Of a stretch of DNA of 64,000 bases, positions 50,223 through 63,439 are shown piece after piece. The DNA is from Coptis chinensis (taxonomy: Eukaryota; Streptophyta; Magnoliopsida; Ranunculales; Ranunculaceae). Within the stretch, counting starts at the first letter, position 1. The number at the start of each line of letters is the position of its first letter. Both the position numbers and the translations under genes were made by a program. The notes beneath the pieces are model-generated. The model made no database searches. It saw only the letters and a program-made list of their open reading frames with translations, and was not told the DNA's origin. The stretch spans positions 11,079,001-11,143,000 of the forward strand of contig CM027378.1 of assembly GCA_015680905.1 (NCBI GenBank). Direction: 5' to 3'.

Positions 50223-50708
50223 TGTGTGCAACTGCCTTAATAAGACACTTTTACGAAGTATGTTGACCCTCCCCCCCCCCCCCATCTTTCTTTTACGAAG
50301 GAATGGAGATACTTGCAACAATACAAGATGGATGGAAGAGCAACAACCATTGAACAAGCCAATGTACAAGCATCATTTTAGATGAAACTGAAACGTACAG
50401 CTTCCACAAAATTGAAGATCATTGAAGGAATGCAGGAGGACTAAAGTAAAGAACCTTAGTGGTGGCACATGTTAAAAACCTTGTTCCGGCTTTTGATCCA
50501 ATGGTATGTAGGAAATGTCAAATGTCGTCACTGGCCATGGCCAGCCTAACTTTTAATGCTAAAATATTAACACCATTTTTTTCCCCAAGATATCCAGTTT
50601 TTAATGCATGATTTTATCTTTATGTCGGATATATATATTCAGTTAAAATTGGAGCTTTTTCGATTTTTGAAGAATACACATTCTAAGTTATGTAGTATTA
50701 GGATACAT

Positions 50709-51433
50709 TGTTGGGTGTTATCCCTCACATGAGGAAGATTGGCAAAACAGGTATTGTTCGTGTGAAGAGAAGAAGGCGTGCACGCCCCCCTAAAATGTCT
50801 GTCCCAAGAGGCGCACACGCCTTTGCCTAAGAAAAGAAGATAGTTATTTTTCTCTCTTTTTCAGTAAAACAATATTACTGGAATTTGGTCAAGAAGGAGG
50901 CGCGCGTGCCCTCTTATGCCTATTCCAAAAGTCGCCCACGCTCTTACCTCTACATACCGAGTTCTGATATTTCTCCAGTGAACTGAAATTTCGCAGACGC
51001 GTTGAAATTTCATATTACTATAAAACAAAAGTAAGGTTTTAGTAAGAGAAGTCTGAGAGAGAAACCCAATTTTGAGAATAACTAAAATTGAGAGAAAACC
51101 CTTGCAAAAAGATAAAGCTTGTAAGGAGAGATTAGTGAAGAGAGATCTAGTAAGTTTAGAGACACTTGAGAAGAGTGATTGTAATCTTCTTTCCCACACT
51201 TATAAAATAATTTGCTCTTGTGGGAGTAGGCATCATTAGCCGAACCACGTTATATCTTGTGTCTCATTGTGGTAAGTTACTTTACATTGCTATTGCTAGT
51301 TTGTGATAGTTAATTTCATAGCTTAGGTTATGGTTGTTGGTTGTAGTGAAAGTTTAGATTTTTTATTGGAGTAGTCGATTGTCCAACTGCAAGCTATCTT
51401 AGTGGGGATCGATTAGTATCGTTTTTCCCAACA
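50709..51433 (+). mobile_element. Solo LTR of a Ty1/copia element
   Basis: It starts TGTTGGGTGTTATCCC and ends TTTTTCCCAACA, giving the TGTTGGG/CCCAACA inverted ends usual in copia LTRs. Flanking 5-mers TACAT (50704-50708) and TACAC (51434-51438) differ at one base. The phrase GTGGGAGTAGGCATCATTAG, then CCGAACCACGT, is common to plant copia LTRs. No internal region or second LTR is present, so it is probably the product of LTR-LTR recombination. Confidence 0.8.
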
Positions 51434-51438
51434 TACAC

Positions 51439-54400
51439 AATGTTAAGTTAATGCAACATTAAAAAATACTGAAAGTTCTCAACATCCATCTAACAATAAA
51501 ATGACTAAGTAGGCGGCTTCCCTCCATGGCTCCAGGCTCCCTCACATATAGGGTCAAGACCAGCATCTTGTATGATCACGTATTCCCATCTTTTCTAGTG
51601 AACAGCCAAGGATGATATAGCTGAAGTTTCGAATATGGGGACAACTACCCCACATGGCCCAGTATACAAAAACTTGCGAAGTCAATTTTTACTTGCTAGA
51701 AAGAATGATGTGGCGAGAAACCAAAAATAAAGTAAACCAAATTATCACACAAAACAGAAAAACAAACAAAAATCTCACCTTCTTCGTCTCTCCTTTTAGT
51801 GGCCAACTCCATTAACATTTTTCTCTTCCATTTTTCTCAATGTTTGAAGCTCCTCAACATAAACTCGAAACCTCCTCTCAAAAATTTCTTAATTAAATTA
51901 ATATGAAGTAACCAATCATAAACATCATCTAAATATTTTGGAAAGTGGATAATATTTCCAATAGTTCTTTTGGAGAAGGATTATTTCATTTCAATGTAGA
52001 TTCAATTTTTCTTTTAAATAATTTTTTAATGGGGTTATGGAATTCATTGTAATTGAACATAAAATTGAATAGCTTCATTTGATGGAATACCTCTTGTACT
52101 TGAAAGCTTTGAAATTGAAGTTGATAGTGAACTTTATGTTAAAACATGTAAAAGTTTCTACCCATTTTTATTGTTGATTGTTTTGAATCTAAATTATTCC
52201 ATGTGCTAAGAATTTGATAATGTAAAAGTAAAAAAGAATTATAAATTATGGCTGTGCAAAAGATTACTGAAAAGAGTCTAAAATCCTAATCCCAAATCCC
52301 CTCTTAACCAAAGTTAAGTTTATGAAATTAATAGAGTTAATTAAAAAACATACAGAAGAAGAAGGTTGGGTTGGAAACTTGGATTCTCGTGGGTTTCCTA
52401 GTTTTTGTGGGATATTTTGCATTTAACATTAGTTTATGTTTCTGTCCACGTTGTTCATTCTGGCCAGTAAAAATTGACTTGGCAAGTTTTTTGTGTGCTG
52501 GGCCATGTGTTGTAGTCGTCCCTTCCAATATTGATTAGATTTATTTCAAAGTTAACCATATCTAAATATCTAATAGATTCTACTGTATATATTCACTGTA
52601 AAATGTAAAAAGTTGAATATAAAGAGCATATTATCATATCCATATATTGATGTCTGTCATCACCTGATCAAGTGATTATGTTTTTGTTTTTTTGTTGTCA
52701 CTGTTGATAGATCAACTGATTTGATAAAACATCGACATTTCAACGCTGAAATCATAGTAAACAACTAAACACCAACAGTATATCTTCATTCCCTTTCAGG
52801 TACATTTTCTGTCTCAAATCTTACTGACGAAGTAGTATGGTTTTTATTGTTTGTGCTAATAGGATGGGCCACACAATTTTCCTGTGGGTACCGCTAGATT
52901 TTCTTGTCTTGGATTCTCCATCGTCTCAGCTTTACTTGTTAGTGAAGTTTCATTTCCAAATGAGCGGAAAGTGGGCATGTATCATGCAAAGGCAGATCTA
53001 TAAGATTCTATTTCTTCTATGACTGGTGAGGAATGATTTTGCCTTTTATCTTTGGGGGCCCAATTCATGATGTTAGGAAATTTCCCCATCTCATTTTGTT
53101 CCAAAGATAGATTTCTTTTTCTTTTGAAGTAAGGATTTCTTAGGAATTCAAGCTAAGTTTGAAAAATGAGATTCCAAAAATTAGAGAAATTGCACCTTTT
53201 TGGGGCTCGATATTGTTCTCTTTTATTGCACAAACCCTCGAGCAATGCTTTCAGGAATGGGGATGACTTGATTTGGTTAGTCTCTAACGTTTGTGTAGAG
53301 TGTAGACTGTAGAGAATATTTTCAAGTGGATTTGATTGTCCGGGCTTTAAAAAAGTCCAGCGATAAATTGACAGAAGAGTTGTGGTTTCCTTTACTTTAG
53401 GCCCAATTCGCTCTTGCATTTTTTTTTAAGCTTAGTTTCAGATTCTTTACTAGATTTTAGACCCTGGCATACGTCTGGGATCTATTAAATATTTTGTATC
53501 TAGAAAAGGCTTTCCAAAATTACTCACACAAATTTTCGAATCAAAATATATTTTTATTGAAAATAAATCGAAATACATTAATGAGCATCGATTATGGTGC
53601 ATGAATACTTAAAAACTAAGGAATCAAATAGAGATAGCCTCTTCTCACTTTGTAGTTTAGGATATTAATCCGTAATTTTTAAATGAAATTATCGTAAACT
53701 CGATCTAGCTTGTATAATAGTTTTCTTAGATTTATAGTGATTTAGCGGTAAATCATTACCGCTCGGCTTACGTACTAATGTGTACAAATCACTAAAATAT
53801 CTATCAAATCACTAAAACAGATTGATTGTTTTCATATCCTTAAATAATACACTATTCCCACTTGAAAAGATTTATCATATGAACGTGTTCTACGATGAAT
53901 TGATGAATACAAAAAAAATTCTCTTTCAAGAAAATGCATTCACCTACTTAGAATACTCCCCTAAGTATTTTCTCTTTTTCTAGATAATTGTTTGTATACA
54001 TACAAAATATACTTATTCAATTCCAACATAAATAACAGAGAAGATCATGTCGTTCTATATTTTTCGTCAATGTGAACATGTCAAAGTGTTAACGTAAAAT
54101 TGGATGGGTAAAATGAGTAATGACTATTAATTTTCAGATTTAAACAATCTAATAATCAAATGGATAGAAGAAGTGTGTGTCTTTCAAATAACATTCTCTT
54201 TCCAAACTTGAAGCTTCTAACACGCATCTTGAACTTACAATAAAATGCTCAAATATTCCATCTTATTCCACATTTTTCCTTGTTTCTTATAGTAGATTTA
54301 TCTATTCTCAATGTTTCTACAAGCACATTGCAAAACAAAGTTCGGATGAAGAAATAGTACCACAAAGTTCTTCCAATATTGCACTAATACTAATGTTTGA

Positions 54401-56090
54401 AAGGGTCAAGTTTGATGGTATCAACAAAGTGCCACAGAAAAATAAGTATAACAATATTTCACACAAACACTCTTCATTCATTTGGACCAAAGAATTATCA
54501 TCCATCAATTATCAGTAGACACACTCATAAGAATTTTTAAGCTTCGATATATTTTATTCCAAAATTATTAAAATTCCTATAACCAAAAAATGTTTAGGTG
54601 GCTCTCTTTACAACCAAAGTTTGTTGCGTATCGAATAAAGGTTATTGAGCTATTGCAAATTCAATACCAAGAGTAGCTCATATAGGATATCATATTATTA
54701 TACAACTTGGCAAGATCATACTCCATGATGATATGAACATTATATAAGTATTCACACCCATTTATAAAGTTAGAGAGGTAAAACATACTTGGCAAGATCC
54801 TACTCTATGATATGGATATTCTATAAGCATCCCGACCCATATCTTTTAGTACTATCACATCTTCCTGCACTCAGAATGAGCACACATTTTGAAATTTTAT
54901 TTTTAGCACTATCCCATCTTCTTGTACTTGGGAAAAAAAAACAAAACTTAGGAAACCAAAGACAGCCGCTCGATCAGTTAATTTAATCCTCGCTCCTGAA
55001 TGAAGTGATTTCACTCATTATATCTTGTATTTGTTATAAGAGTTAGTTCTAATTTCTGTTCCAGGAGCTAAAATGAAATGTAAGAATGTTGTATATATTC
55101 AGTTCAAAGAAAGCCAATGTATTATTTATAAATGAAATTAGTTAAGTACATATACTTAAGGTTTTGCTTACCATTTGAGCCCTAAAGAAAACCGTCCCAA
55201 GTGCCAAATATAATTTTGCTTTTGAGTTCATTTGTGTTTTCCGATGATATCCGAATATAAAATCTAGATTGTTATAGTCAGCTCATTGTGATGGAAAAAA
55301 CTTTATGGATTCACATGTAAACGTATTTTATTGCTTTATATACATTGAATAGAAAAACAGTATTACACACATAACCATGCATTACATCTATCTGTCTTCC
55401 AAATATGACTATCGATGATCGTCCGATCCTTTCATAGTGTTGTTAAACTGATAGAAGCACAGTTCTCTACATTAATGAGAAAGAACTTGGGAAAGTTTGC
55501 ACTTTGGCATTTGATCTCGTGTTAACTTTGACATTTTCTGAATCGAGTGTTCGAGTGTATGTATGTGAGAGATTGTGTTTGGATAATTATTAGATATATC
55601 ATTAAATTGTCTAAAAAAATAATGTCATACAAAGAAATATAAATAAAATGTGCAAATAAAAGCATCCCTTCATAATAAGTAGGTGCTCTTTTTACAGGTT
55701 TAGACTTTCAATATGTATTATCATATTGTAGCCTGCATGTGTTTGAAAATCAGAATAAGATCTAAGAAAGAAAAATGAAAATGAAAAAAAGTGCATATGT
55801 TAAAAATGTGAGAGTGTGTGATGGGTTTTCAGACACTTACTCGGGAAGTATATTGGTCTACTTCTTAAGAAGTTCATAACCAACAACAAATGCAAATTCC
55901 ACGTATATGAAGGGGTTATGCAAATACCATTTTGAGTGTTCTAATTTGGTATATCTCACATAATCCTTAGAGAATGTGGGGAACCGTCGGAAACTGATTT
56001 TGCACCCCATCAAAAGTTATTAACTGAATAATATGTAGTGTTTTTGAGGCCGCATTAAGGATATATTCGAAATAAGTTGGTATTTTATCA
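51439..56090. other. Long AT-rich intergenic region
   Basis: No open frame above 90 codons and no recognisable protein, tRNA or splice pattern. Short frames at 52837-53022 and 53153-53419 are not convincing as genes. Confidence 0.5.
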
Positions 56091-56093
56091 TAG

Positions 56094-56420
56094 ACATTAA
56101 AAGTGTATGATTTGTAATAGGGAATTAGCTTATACAAATCATCTATTTTTTAGCAATTTTTTTTATTTGATCAAATATATAAGAATTAGAACACTAAAAG
56201 TGTTTGATTTGTAATAGGAAATTACCTTATACAAATCACCTATTTTTTTAGCAATTATTTTTTCTACAAATCACCTATTTTTTAGCAATTTTTTTTATTT
56301 AATCAAATATTAAGAATTGGAACACTAAAAGTGTTTGATTCGTAATAGGAAATTATCTTCTACAAATCACTTATTTTTTAGCAATATTTTTTATTTAATC
56401 AAATATATAAAAATTAAAAA
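56094..56420 (+). repeat. Three-unit tandem repeat of about 100 bp
   Basis: The units begin near 56094, 56191 and 56321. Each runs from (C)ACTAAAAGTGTTTGATT through TACAAATCACCTATTTTTTA to ATTTAATCAAATAT and AAGAATT. The middle unit is longer because about 31 bp within it (ACAAATCACCTATTTTT...) is itself duplicated. Further short duplications follow at 56423-56470 and 56505-56575 (GCCACATAGGAGA). Confidence 0.8.
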
Positions 56421-57274
56421 TATACTCAAACTCTCCAAATATAACAATTAGAAATATACTCAAACTCTTCAAAGAAGTTCCTAGAAAATATTATCTTTCA
56501 TATTAGAATGCCACATAGGAGAAAGAAAATGGTAGCTCTCATATTAGAGTGCCACATAGGAGAGAGAAAATCTTTCATTGGAGGTCTCTGCTTTAGTATA
56601 TAGATAGTAGATTTAGACAAATTAATGTGGTTAGAAAAACCATTTTTCTCTTAGCACATCTCATTAAGTAAAGAAAAAATACCACTCTCAGTATAGGAGT
56701 GCCACCTGAAAAAATTTCACATTTTCATTAGCATGGAGCCATGGACTCCCATGGAGTATACGAATATAGCTAGATTAGCTGCAAACTCCAAAGTAATTTT
56801 AATTTGATATGATTGTCTTATAAGTAACTAATTTCACTACTCATGGGGTGCATATGATTAGAGTGATTGGAATGACCTCATTTATTTCTTCGCCGCGTGT
56901 ATATATATGTGTGGAGTTATCGTCCGTTAGCAACTCATGTGTCATAATAGGTTTTGTATGGAATTCCATATACAAATACTCTGTTTTATTATTATCTTAG
57001 TATTCATATGTATGAATATTTTGTGAAGTCTCTGTCTAGTCTTATTTTCTATTGATGCTCAATCCGAGTAAAAATTGAAGGACAGAGATAATGGAGAAAA
57101 CGAAGCATATAAGGTATAGTGGTAATGCACACTTTGAATCTCCAATCTGCTTCTTCAAGCCCTAATAGGATTTAATGTAGTGTGAGACAAAACAGTGCAT
57201 AGAAGCATTTTGTCTATTTGGTAAATGTAACTTGCTAGTGTAGCACTCAATAGCATTCTTTGTCTATTTAGATA

Positions 57275-57620
57275 CGAAAAACGACTAAAAAGGGTATCAA
57301 ACTTTATACATTTTGACAGTTTGGGGACCAAACTTTTTTTTTTGACAGTTTGGGGACCAAACTATTTGCTTTTTGCAATTGAGGAACTTCTGTCAAATTT
57401 CTCTAACACTGTTTCTAATATATATATATATATATATATATTTTTTCCAAATAATAAAAAAACATTCTGACGTCACATACTTATCACGTAATAGAGAAAA
57501 AAAACATGCTGACGTGATCCCCAAATTACAGTTTCGTTTCGGTGATCGAAACAAAAACCCCAAAAACCCTAGCTAAGTAATTCCACAAAAAAAAAACCCC
57601 CAAAACCCTAGCTAAGTAAT
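57275..57620 (+). repeat. Left terminal inverted repeat of the MULE
   Basis: It pairs with 63440-63757 reversed. Inside it, TTTTGACAGTTTGGGGACCA is repeated directly twice (about 57317 and 57342). It holds a (TA)n run at about 57418-57441 that the right copy lacks, and ends in duplicated CCCTAGCTAAGTAATTCCA phrases. It probably holds the promoter of the transposase gene. Confidence 0.9.
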
Positions 57621-57675
57621 TCCAAACAAAAAAAAAATGAAAACTAGTTTGAAGTCCCTAAATTAGAACCCCGAA

Positions 57676-60630
57676 ATGGATGAGGGTTTACAACTGCATG
57701 ATGTAAGTGTTGAAAGTGAAAGTGAAAGTAGTGAATATGAAGTTGAAAGTGACAGTCCAAGTTTAGACCATGTGTCGAGTGATGATGATGAGGAGCTTGT
57801 AGAAGTTAGGAGAAAAATTCAAAACATGAGGAGTAAACTATTAGAAGAAAAAAAGAAATTAGATGATGATGATGATGGGGATGGGGATGTTGTTGAGGCT
57901 ACAAGGGCAATTGAAGTGGAGGAAGTTAATGAGTTAGGAGAAGAATATAATATAGGTCGGGAAGTTAATGAGTTGAGCTGTGACTCTGAGTATGCAAACT
58001 CAGATGGATGTGATAGCCCTGTTTTTAGCGATGAAGAAGGTGTACATTTGGTGAGGGTTCCAAGTAAGTATCCTATATTTAATCCTAAACTTGATGTATT
58101 TAAGCAGAAACCTATACTTGGAATGAGGTTTTCAAATATGGAGGAGCTAAAAAAGTGTCTAAGAAACTATGCAGTATGTAATGGCTATCCCATTAGGTTT
58201 GTTACCAACAAATCAAGGAAGTTGGTCGCAAAATGTCAATACAAATGTCCATTTAAGTGTTATGCAACTTATATGCAGAATGAGGTGTCTGTCCAAATAA
58301 AATCACTTAAGTCTCAACATGGTTGTGTGAGGGATTTCAATGTCAAGGTTGGTAATGCAAAATGGTTGGCTAACTACTATTATGACAGAATTACGGAGGA
58401 CCCAAAATGGAGTATGAAAGCTTTTAAGAAGGATATTAAACATAATTTTAAGATGATTGTGAATATAGAACAATGTTATAGAGCAAGGAAGAAAGCAAGA
58501 GGTGATGTGAATGAAGTGATGAAACTTGTGTATGCTAAATTGTGGAGATATGCAGCTGAAATTAGGAGGTCAAACCCGGGATCTACAGTGAAGATTGACC
58601 AAGATAATGGAGTATTTCTTAGGATGTATGTGTGCTTTGATGGATTGAAAAGGGGTTATATCAGAGGATGCAGAAAAGTGATAGGTCTTGACGGGTGTTT
58701 TCTGAAAGGGTTTTGTAAAGGTGAACTATTAACTGCAGTGGGAAGGGATGGGAACAACCAAATGTACCCAATAGCTTGGGCTGTGGTTGAAGGTGAAAAT
58801 AAGAAGAGTTGGATGTGGTTCCTAGATCTTTTGATAGAAGACCTTGGGATTATTGATGGGAATGGGCTCACATTGCTTACCGATCGCCAAGGGGGCTTAT
58901 ACCAAATGATACAGAGCTCCCTCGCCTAATGCTGAACATAGGATGTGCGCAAGACACATCTATGCAAACTTTAGAAAGAGATATGCAGGTACATTTTTAT
59001 TTGTTCATTTTCATTTTCATTTTTTTTTTTTGCATTCATACTTATGCATTTTTTTTTCTCATTTGTTGTATGTATGTGTATAGGATCACAACTAAAAGGT
59101 TTGTTCTGGAAAGCTAGCAAAAGCTCTACTCCTCAAGAATTTCACCTTGTGATGAAAGAGATAGAATTGATTCTTCCTGAGGCAGCTAATTATCTACAAA
59201 CTAATCAAAACCCTATGTGGTGGTCTAGGGCATTCTTTGGATTTTGGGCTTGTTGTGAAGCTGTAGAGAACAATATGTGTGAGTGCTTCAATGGGACAAT
59301 TGTGGAAGCAAGGGAGAAGCCAATTATTGCTATGCTAGACGATATCAGACTTCAAATGATGGTTAGAATGCAGAAAAAGAGGGAGATCTTTGGTGAGTGG
59401 ACTGACTCTTTAACCCCTTATGCTAGGAAAAAGCTAGAAGAGAACAAGGATGAGTCAAGGTTTTGGGAGACATATGTGTGTGGTGAGTATGAGTTTGAAG
59501 TGAGAAAAGGGTTGGCTGATGCTTACACAGTGAATTTGAAAGAGAGAAGTTGTAGTTGTCGGATGTGGCAGCTCAGTGGCATCCCTTGTGCCCATGCTGT
59601 ATCGTCTATATATTTGTGTCATGATTCCCCTGACAAGTATGTAAACAGTTGGTATACATTAGAGGAGTATAGGAGGGCATATCTGACTTATATTAAGCCA
59701 ATGAGGGGTGAGACTATGTGGCCACTAGCCGAAGGTAATGTGATTTTGCCTCCAAAAAATAGAAGGATGCCTGGTAGGCCAAAGAAGTTAAGAAGGAGAG
59801 AAGGAGAGGGTCCAAACACTAGCTTTAAAGTGAGTAAAGCTGGGACAGTAATAAGGTGTGGGAGATGTAAAGAAATTGGGCATAATCAGAAGACATGTAA
59901 GCATCCAGTGCCAGAACTAGAACCAGTTCCGACAAGTGATGTAGTTGGTAATGGTGAAGGCTCTACTCGGCCAGTAGTGATAACCAAGTGTGGGATATGT
60001 AGAGAACCAGGACATAATAGGAAAACTTGTACGATGCCAGAACCAGTTCCAACAGATAAGGTAATTAAGTTATACTTAGAAATTCATATTCATACTTATA
60101 TCATAATGTGAATTATGTTTTACTTGTGTTTTATTGTTTTACAGAGATACAAGAAGAAACAAACAATGCCAAAAGGGACGATGCCAGAACCAGTTCCTAC
60201 AGATAAGGTAATTAAGTTATAATTATAAATTTATTTTCATACTTATATCAGAATGTGTTTTATGTCTTACTTGTGTTTTCTTGTTTTACAGAGATACAAA
60301 AATAAACAAAGTATGCCAGATGGGATTGGTGTATGGACTGACTCTGAAACTGGGAACACTTTCATGGTGAGTTACAAACATGTGTGGTTTAAATGTGTTT
60401 TTGATTAGTTGTTGTCTTATACTAAAAATGTGAGGTTTAAATAGATGTCTGGACAAGGACCACCAGTCAACATTGATGATCTCCCACATGTTGTGGACTC
60501 TAACCATACTCAACTAAGTCAAGCTTCAACTATCACAAATGACCCCCAGCCTAAAAGGAGGTGGCCGGATTTGTTGATGGAATCTCCAGAAAGAATGCAT
60601 GAAGCAACAACAAGGCCAGTTTGGAAGTGA
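57676..60630 (+). pseudogene. mudrA-like: MURA-type Mutator transposase, one frameshift
   Basis: It would cut and join the element ends. Exons by splice sites: 57676-58988, 59084-60060, 60145-60207, 60292-60366, 60445-60630, about 870 codons, close to maize MURA. In order: acidic N-terminus (about 1-140); MuDR DNA-binding domain from about residue 150; MULE DDE domain with D339 in LDGCFLKG and D403 in LLTDRQG, then a Glu-containing stretch at about 59257-59290; SWIM zinc finger C-x-C...C-x-H at 59551-59595; two CCHC knuckles at 59857-59898 and 59989-60030. A one-base shift near 58905-58920 gives a stop at 58927-58929. In the next frame the usual PNAEHRMCARHIYANF motif continues without break to the donor at 58989. 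Without that shift it would look intact. Confidence 0.9.
60050..60315 (+). repeat. Tandem duplication of an intron-exon unit
   Basis: A unit of about 147 bp is present twice. It covers CCAGTTCC-ACAGATAAG, the intron starting GTAATTAAGTTATA, and the next exon start AGATACAA. The starts are about 60050 and 60197. It created exons 3 and 4 of the transposase gene with intact splice sites, and both exons keep phase. Confidence 0.8.
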
Positions 60631-61274
60631 ACTACTGCTTTCTACATTCGTAGAGTTGTTGCCGATGTTCATAAATGAATAGGTAGATATGTGGGTTGAG
60701 CTCTTTTGGCTGTTAGAGATTATTTGAACTTTTTTGGGCTGTCAGAGATTATTTGAGCTGTCAGAGATTATTTGAGCTCTTTTGGGTTAGAGCTCTTTTG
60801 AGCTGTCAGAGATTATTTATAAGTAAACCTTTTGGGTTAGAGCTTGATACGTATTTATAAGTGAACCTTTTGTTCGTATTCTGTTCGACTGTCAGATATT
60901 ATTTTTGCTCAGTTTAATTAAGACTTTCTGATCAGATTTCATATTTAGGCAAAATGGAACTATTTCTAATGAGATGGGACCTAGCTAGACATAACAAGTT
61001 CCAAACATAATATGACAGCAGCTTCTAGCTTTCTAGCTGGGTGTCAAGGTTGTTAGTTTTAAAGCAATCATTAATTTCTACTGATTTGTACAGCCCTGTT
61101 TTGGTGTCCTTAATTTATCTGTTTCCACGTTCCAAGTATCTAATCACTTGTGGTCGATTTATTATCGGGTTCCCACATTGTCCTATCCATCTATCCATCT
61201 TTCATTCTCATTAGAAGTGTGTTATTTCTGCACATTGTCCTATCTTCCATTGCTTTATTTGAGTTTTTTCTGAT

Positions 61275-61842
61275 ATGGCAATGAGAAAGCTGTTCTTAGC
61301 CTCTGTTCCACTGACTTTCTTTGTTTTTCTGTTGTGTTTTGCATCTTGCACTGGTGAGCTTAAGTGCTAGTACTCTCTAAAATCTTGGTTGTTTTGCTCT
61401 ACGTTAACAATTGTACATTTTTATTGTATCGTTTAGATTATGTTTCTTTTCATCTATATTTTATCTTTCAAGGACTTGGTGTTTGAAATTGGTATTTTTT
61501 TAGGAGTGATGAGATGGATTCTGTTACTGAGCTACTTGATACTTAACACATCTTTGTGGATCTGTTTTACATATAATATATGAAGTATCCTCACTTTGTT
61601 CCTCAAATCTCAACTAGCTTTCTATGCAATCGTGGTCCTAGTCTACTTTGATCTAGCCAGCCTCTTGTATGACTTGTATTCACCATTTGATCTATTAAGA
61701 TCGAAATGAGCATCATGTTTTTGTTTTTTTCCCGAAATACCACCTCTTGTTTATTTGATATTTTCATATATGGGTTTTAACAGCTCAGGTTCAATGTCAG
61801 CAGACGCCTGATCTATCACTGTTCAATATGCTAATTATATAG
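61275..61842 (+). pseudogene. Two exon-like blocks for a short secreted peptide
   Basis: ATG 61275 opens 26 codons reading MAMRKLFLASVPLTFFVFLL, then CFASCT. This is a classic signal peptide, ending in phase 1 at a GTGAGC donor (61354). After 430 bp, a TTTAACAG acceptor (ends 61783) continues in the matching phase for 19 codons (QVQCQQTPDLS within) to TAG 61840-61842. Exact phase agreement across the intron suggests the 5' part of a host gene for a secreted, Cys-containing protein was captured by the MULE. I do not recognise the source gene. It is not part of the usual MULE gene set. Confidence 0.45.
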
Positions 61843-62352
61843 ATGAGCCATTTTTCACTTTTCATAAATCAAATATGACCAAGATTTGATGCATCCTATA
61901 CATAATCTCTCTGCCATTTGACTTTTCTCAACCGGCTTGTGTAATTTTGTGCTTACATGTGAAGTTATTAAGTAAACAAATTTGTAAATGAATTCTGGAA
62001 ACATTGTGCTCTTCTGAAACAGAAGAAGTAATAGTAGAAATATAATAGACAAGACTTGGAGCTCGTTGAATTCTAGCCCTGCATAGAGTTGCTGGAATGT
62101 GGTGGCTGCTGTCATGAGAGTTTATAAGCACAATGTACCCAACTAGAATATGGATATCACTGACAAGCACAATGAACTTGAGATGAAAAGAAGAAAAAGG
62201 GTAAATAAATACGGGCACAGATCAACAAAAAATACTTATAAAACCACAAGCCAAAATACTAGAATACATTTGTCGCTACACATTTAAAACCACAACCTCA
62301 CAACTCTCATACATTGTCAGCCCTGATAGCCTTTTTGAACAAAACCCCACAT

Positions 62353-63427
62353 TTAGTTACCATGATCTATATGACAACCATTGCACATACCAAACAATTT
62401 ACAGATTTCAGACTCTTCCTTGCACAAGTTACACGCTTTGTTATATACTTTCTTATCAAAGTATATCCATGTTACAGCACTACAACCATCACGAGAACAC
62501 TTGAGATATTTGCGTTGAAGAGTTCTACCATTAGAATAGCCTATTTCAACTTTCATGAATCCGCAACACCAAGAACGAGGGCAATGAATACCAAAATACG
62601 GGCATGTTGAAGCGTAATGGCCCTCGTCATAGCATAGTTGACATACCTGATGATGTTTAACAACAAAATAATCATATATTTATTTTCTACAAAGATTATT
62701 ATGCAAAACTATATTAGTTCGTTAAAGAATGACGATACCATACCCAAATCAATCATAGGAAAAGTAGAACCAGTAAACGAGGATAAACAAAATATGCATT
62801 TTTCAAAACTCATGCCAATGTCTATAGCAATTATACCCAAGACTATGACAATTATACATGAAGTGAAGAAGAGCACTAGTACTTTGATCTATAATAAGGT
62901 ACGTAGAAGAGAATTTATAGTATATATAGAGTAGACCTTATAGTTGGTATGAAATTATAGAGCACTAGTATTTTTGTTTGTCTGCTTTCAAGGGCAGCGA
63001 ACCTTATCCCTCCATCACCTCCACCTCATTCTCTGTTCTTCCACTCTCACCATTGCACCATCACCAGCAGTTGGTCCCACATTTCATTACAACTAACTAA
63101 AGCTAAACCTAAACGTACTTCCCTTTAGTTCTACTCCTTCTGGTACTTGTTTATCAGAAGAAGTCCCAAACCAAGTTGGGATGACTAGTGAAGATGAATA
63201 TAATTGGTTTCTTCCATTTTGCAAATATTTCACTCATTATTATTTGCAATTTGTTAGTTAAGTTAGTTAAGAGAGAAATCACAGATATCTAACAACCAAT
63301 AATTTGTAGATGTTACCCTATCAGAATTACAACAAAAAGAAAAATGAAATATATAAAATATCTATTCTTTTGGGTACAAATTACTCACCTTTGGAGCAGC
63401 CACAATTACAATTTGAGTTCCACCCAT
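62353..63427 (-). CDS. Second MULE gene: zinc-knuckle and GRF-like protein
   Basis: Read leftward, exon 1 (63427-63389) encodes 13 residues from an ATG at the inner edge of the right terminal repeat and ends at a GTGAGT donor. Exon 2 (62646-62353) starts after a CATCAG acceptor in the same phase, giving about 110 residues. It has a CCHC knuckle (CQLCYDEGHYASTC), then a GRF-like zinc finger (CPRSWCCGF, later GRTLQRKYLKC, then a C-x4-W). A Cys-rich tail with a C-x2-C, C, C-x2-C spacing follows. Small size and zinc-binding motifs suggest a nucleic-acid-binding role. Its position and direction match mudrB of maize MuDR, but I see no likeness to MURB. The 742-bp intron could hide another exon. Confidence 0.62.
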
Positions 63428-63439
63428 GATGCTAGGGTT

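Noticed and set aside
56560..56612. Possible Helitron 3' end (TATATAGATAGTAG)
   Set aside because: There is no stable hairpin at the right distance and no matching TC-start partner.
62638..62934. 98-codon plus-strand frame ending near a GTACGT donor-like site
   Set aside because: It lies within the intron of the leftward MULE gene and shows no recognised motif. It could be a captured exon but is not supported enough to list.
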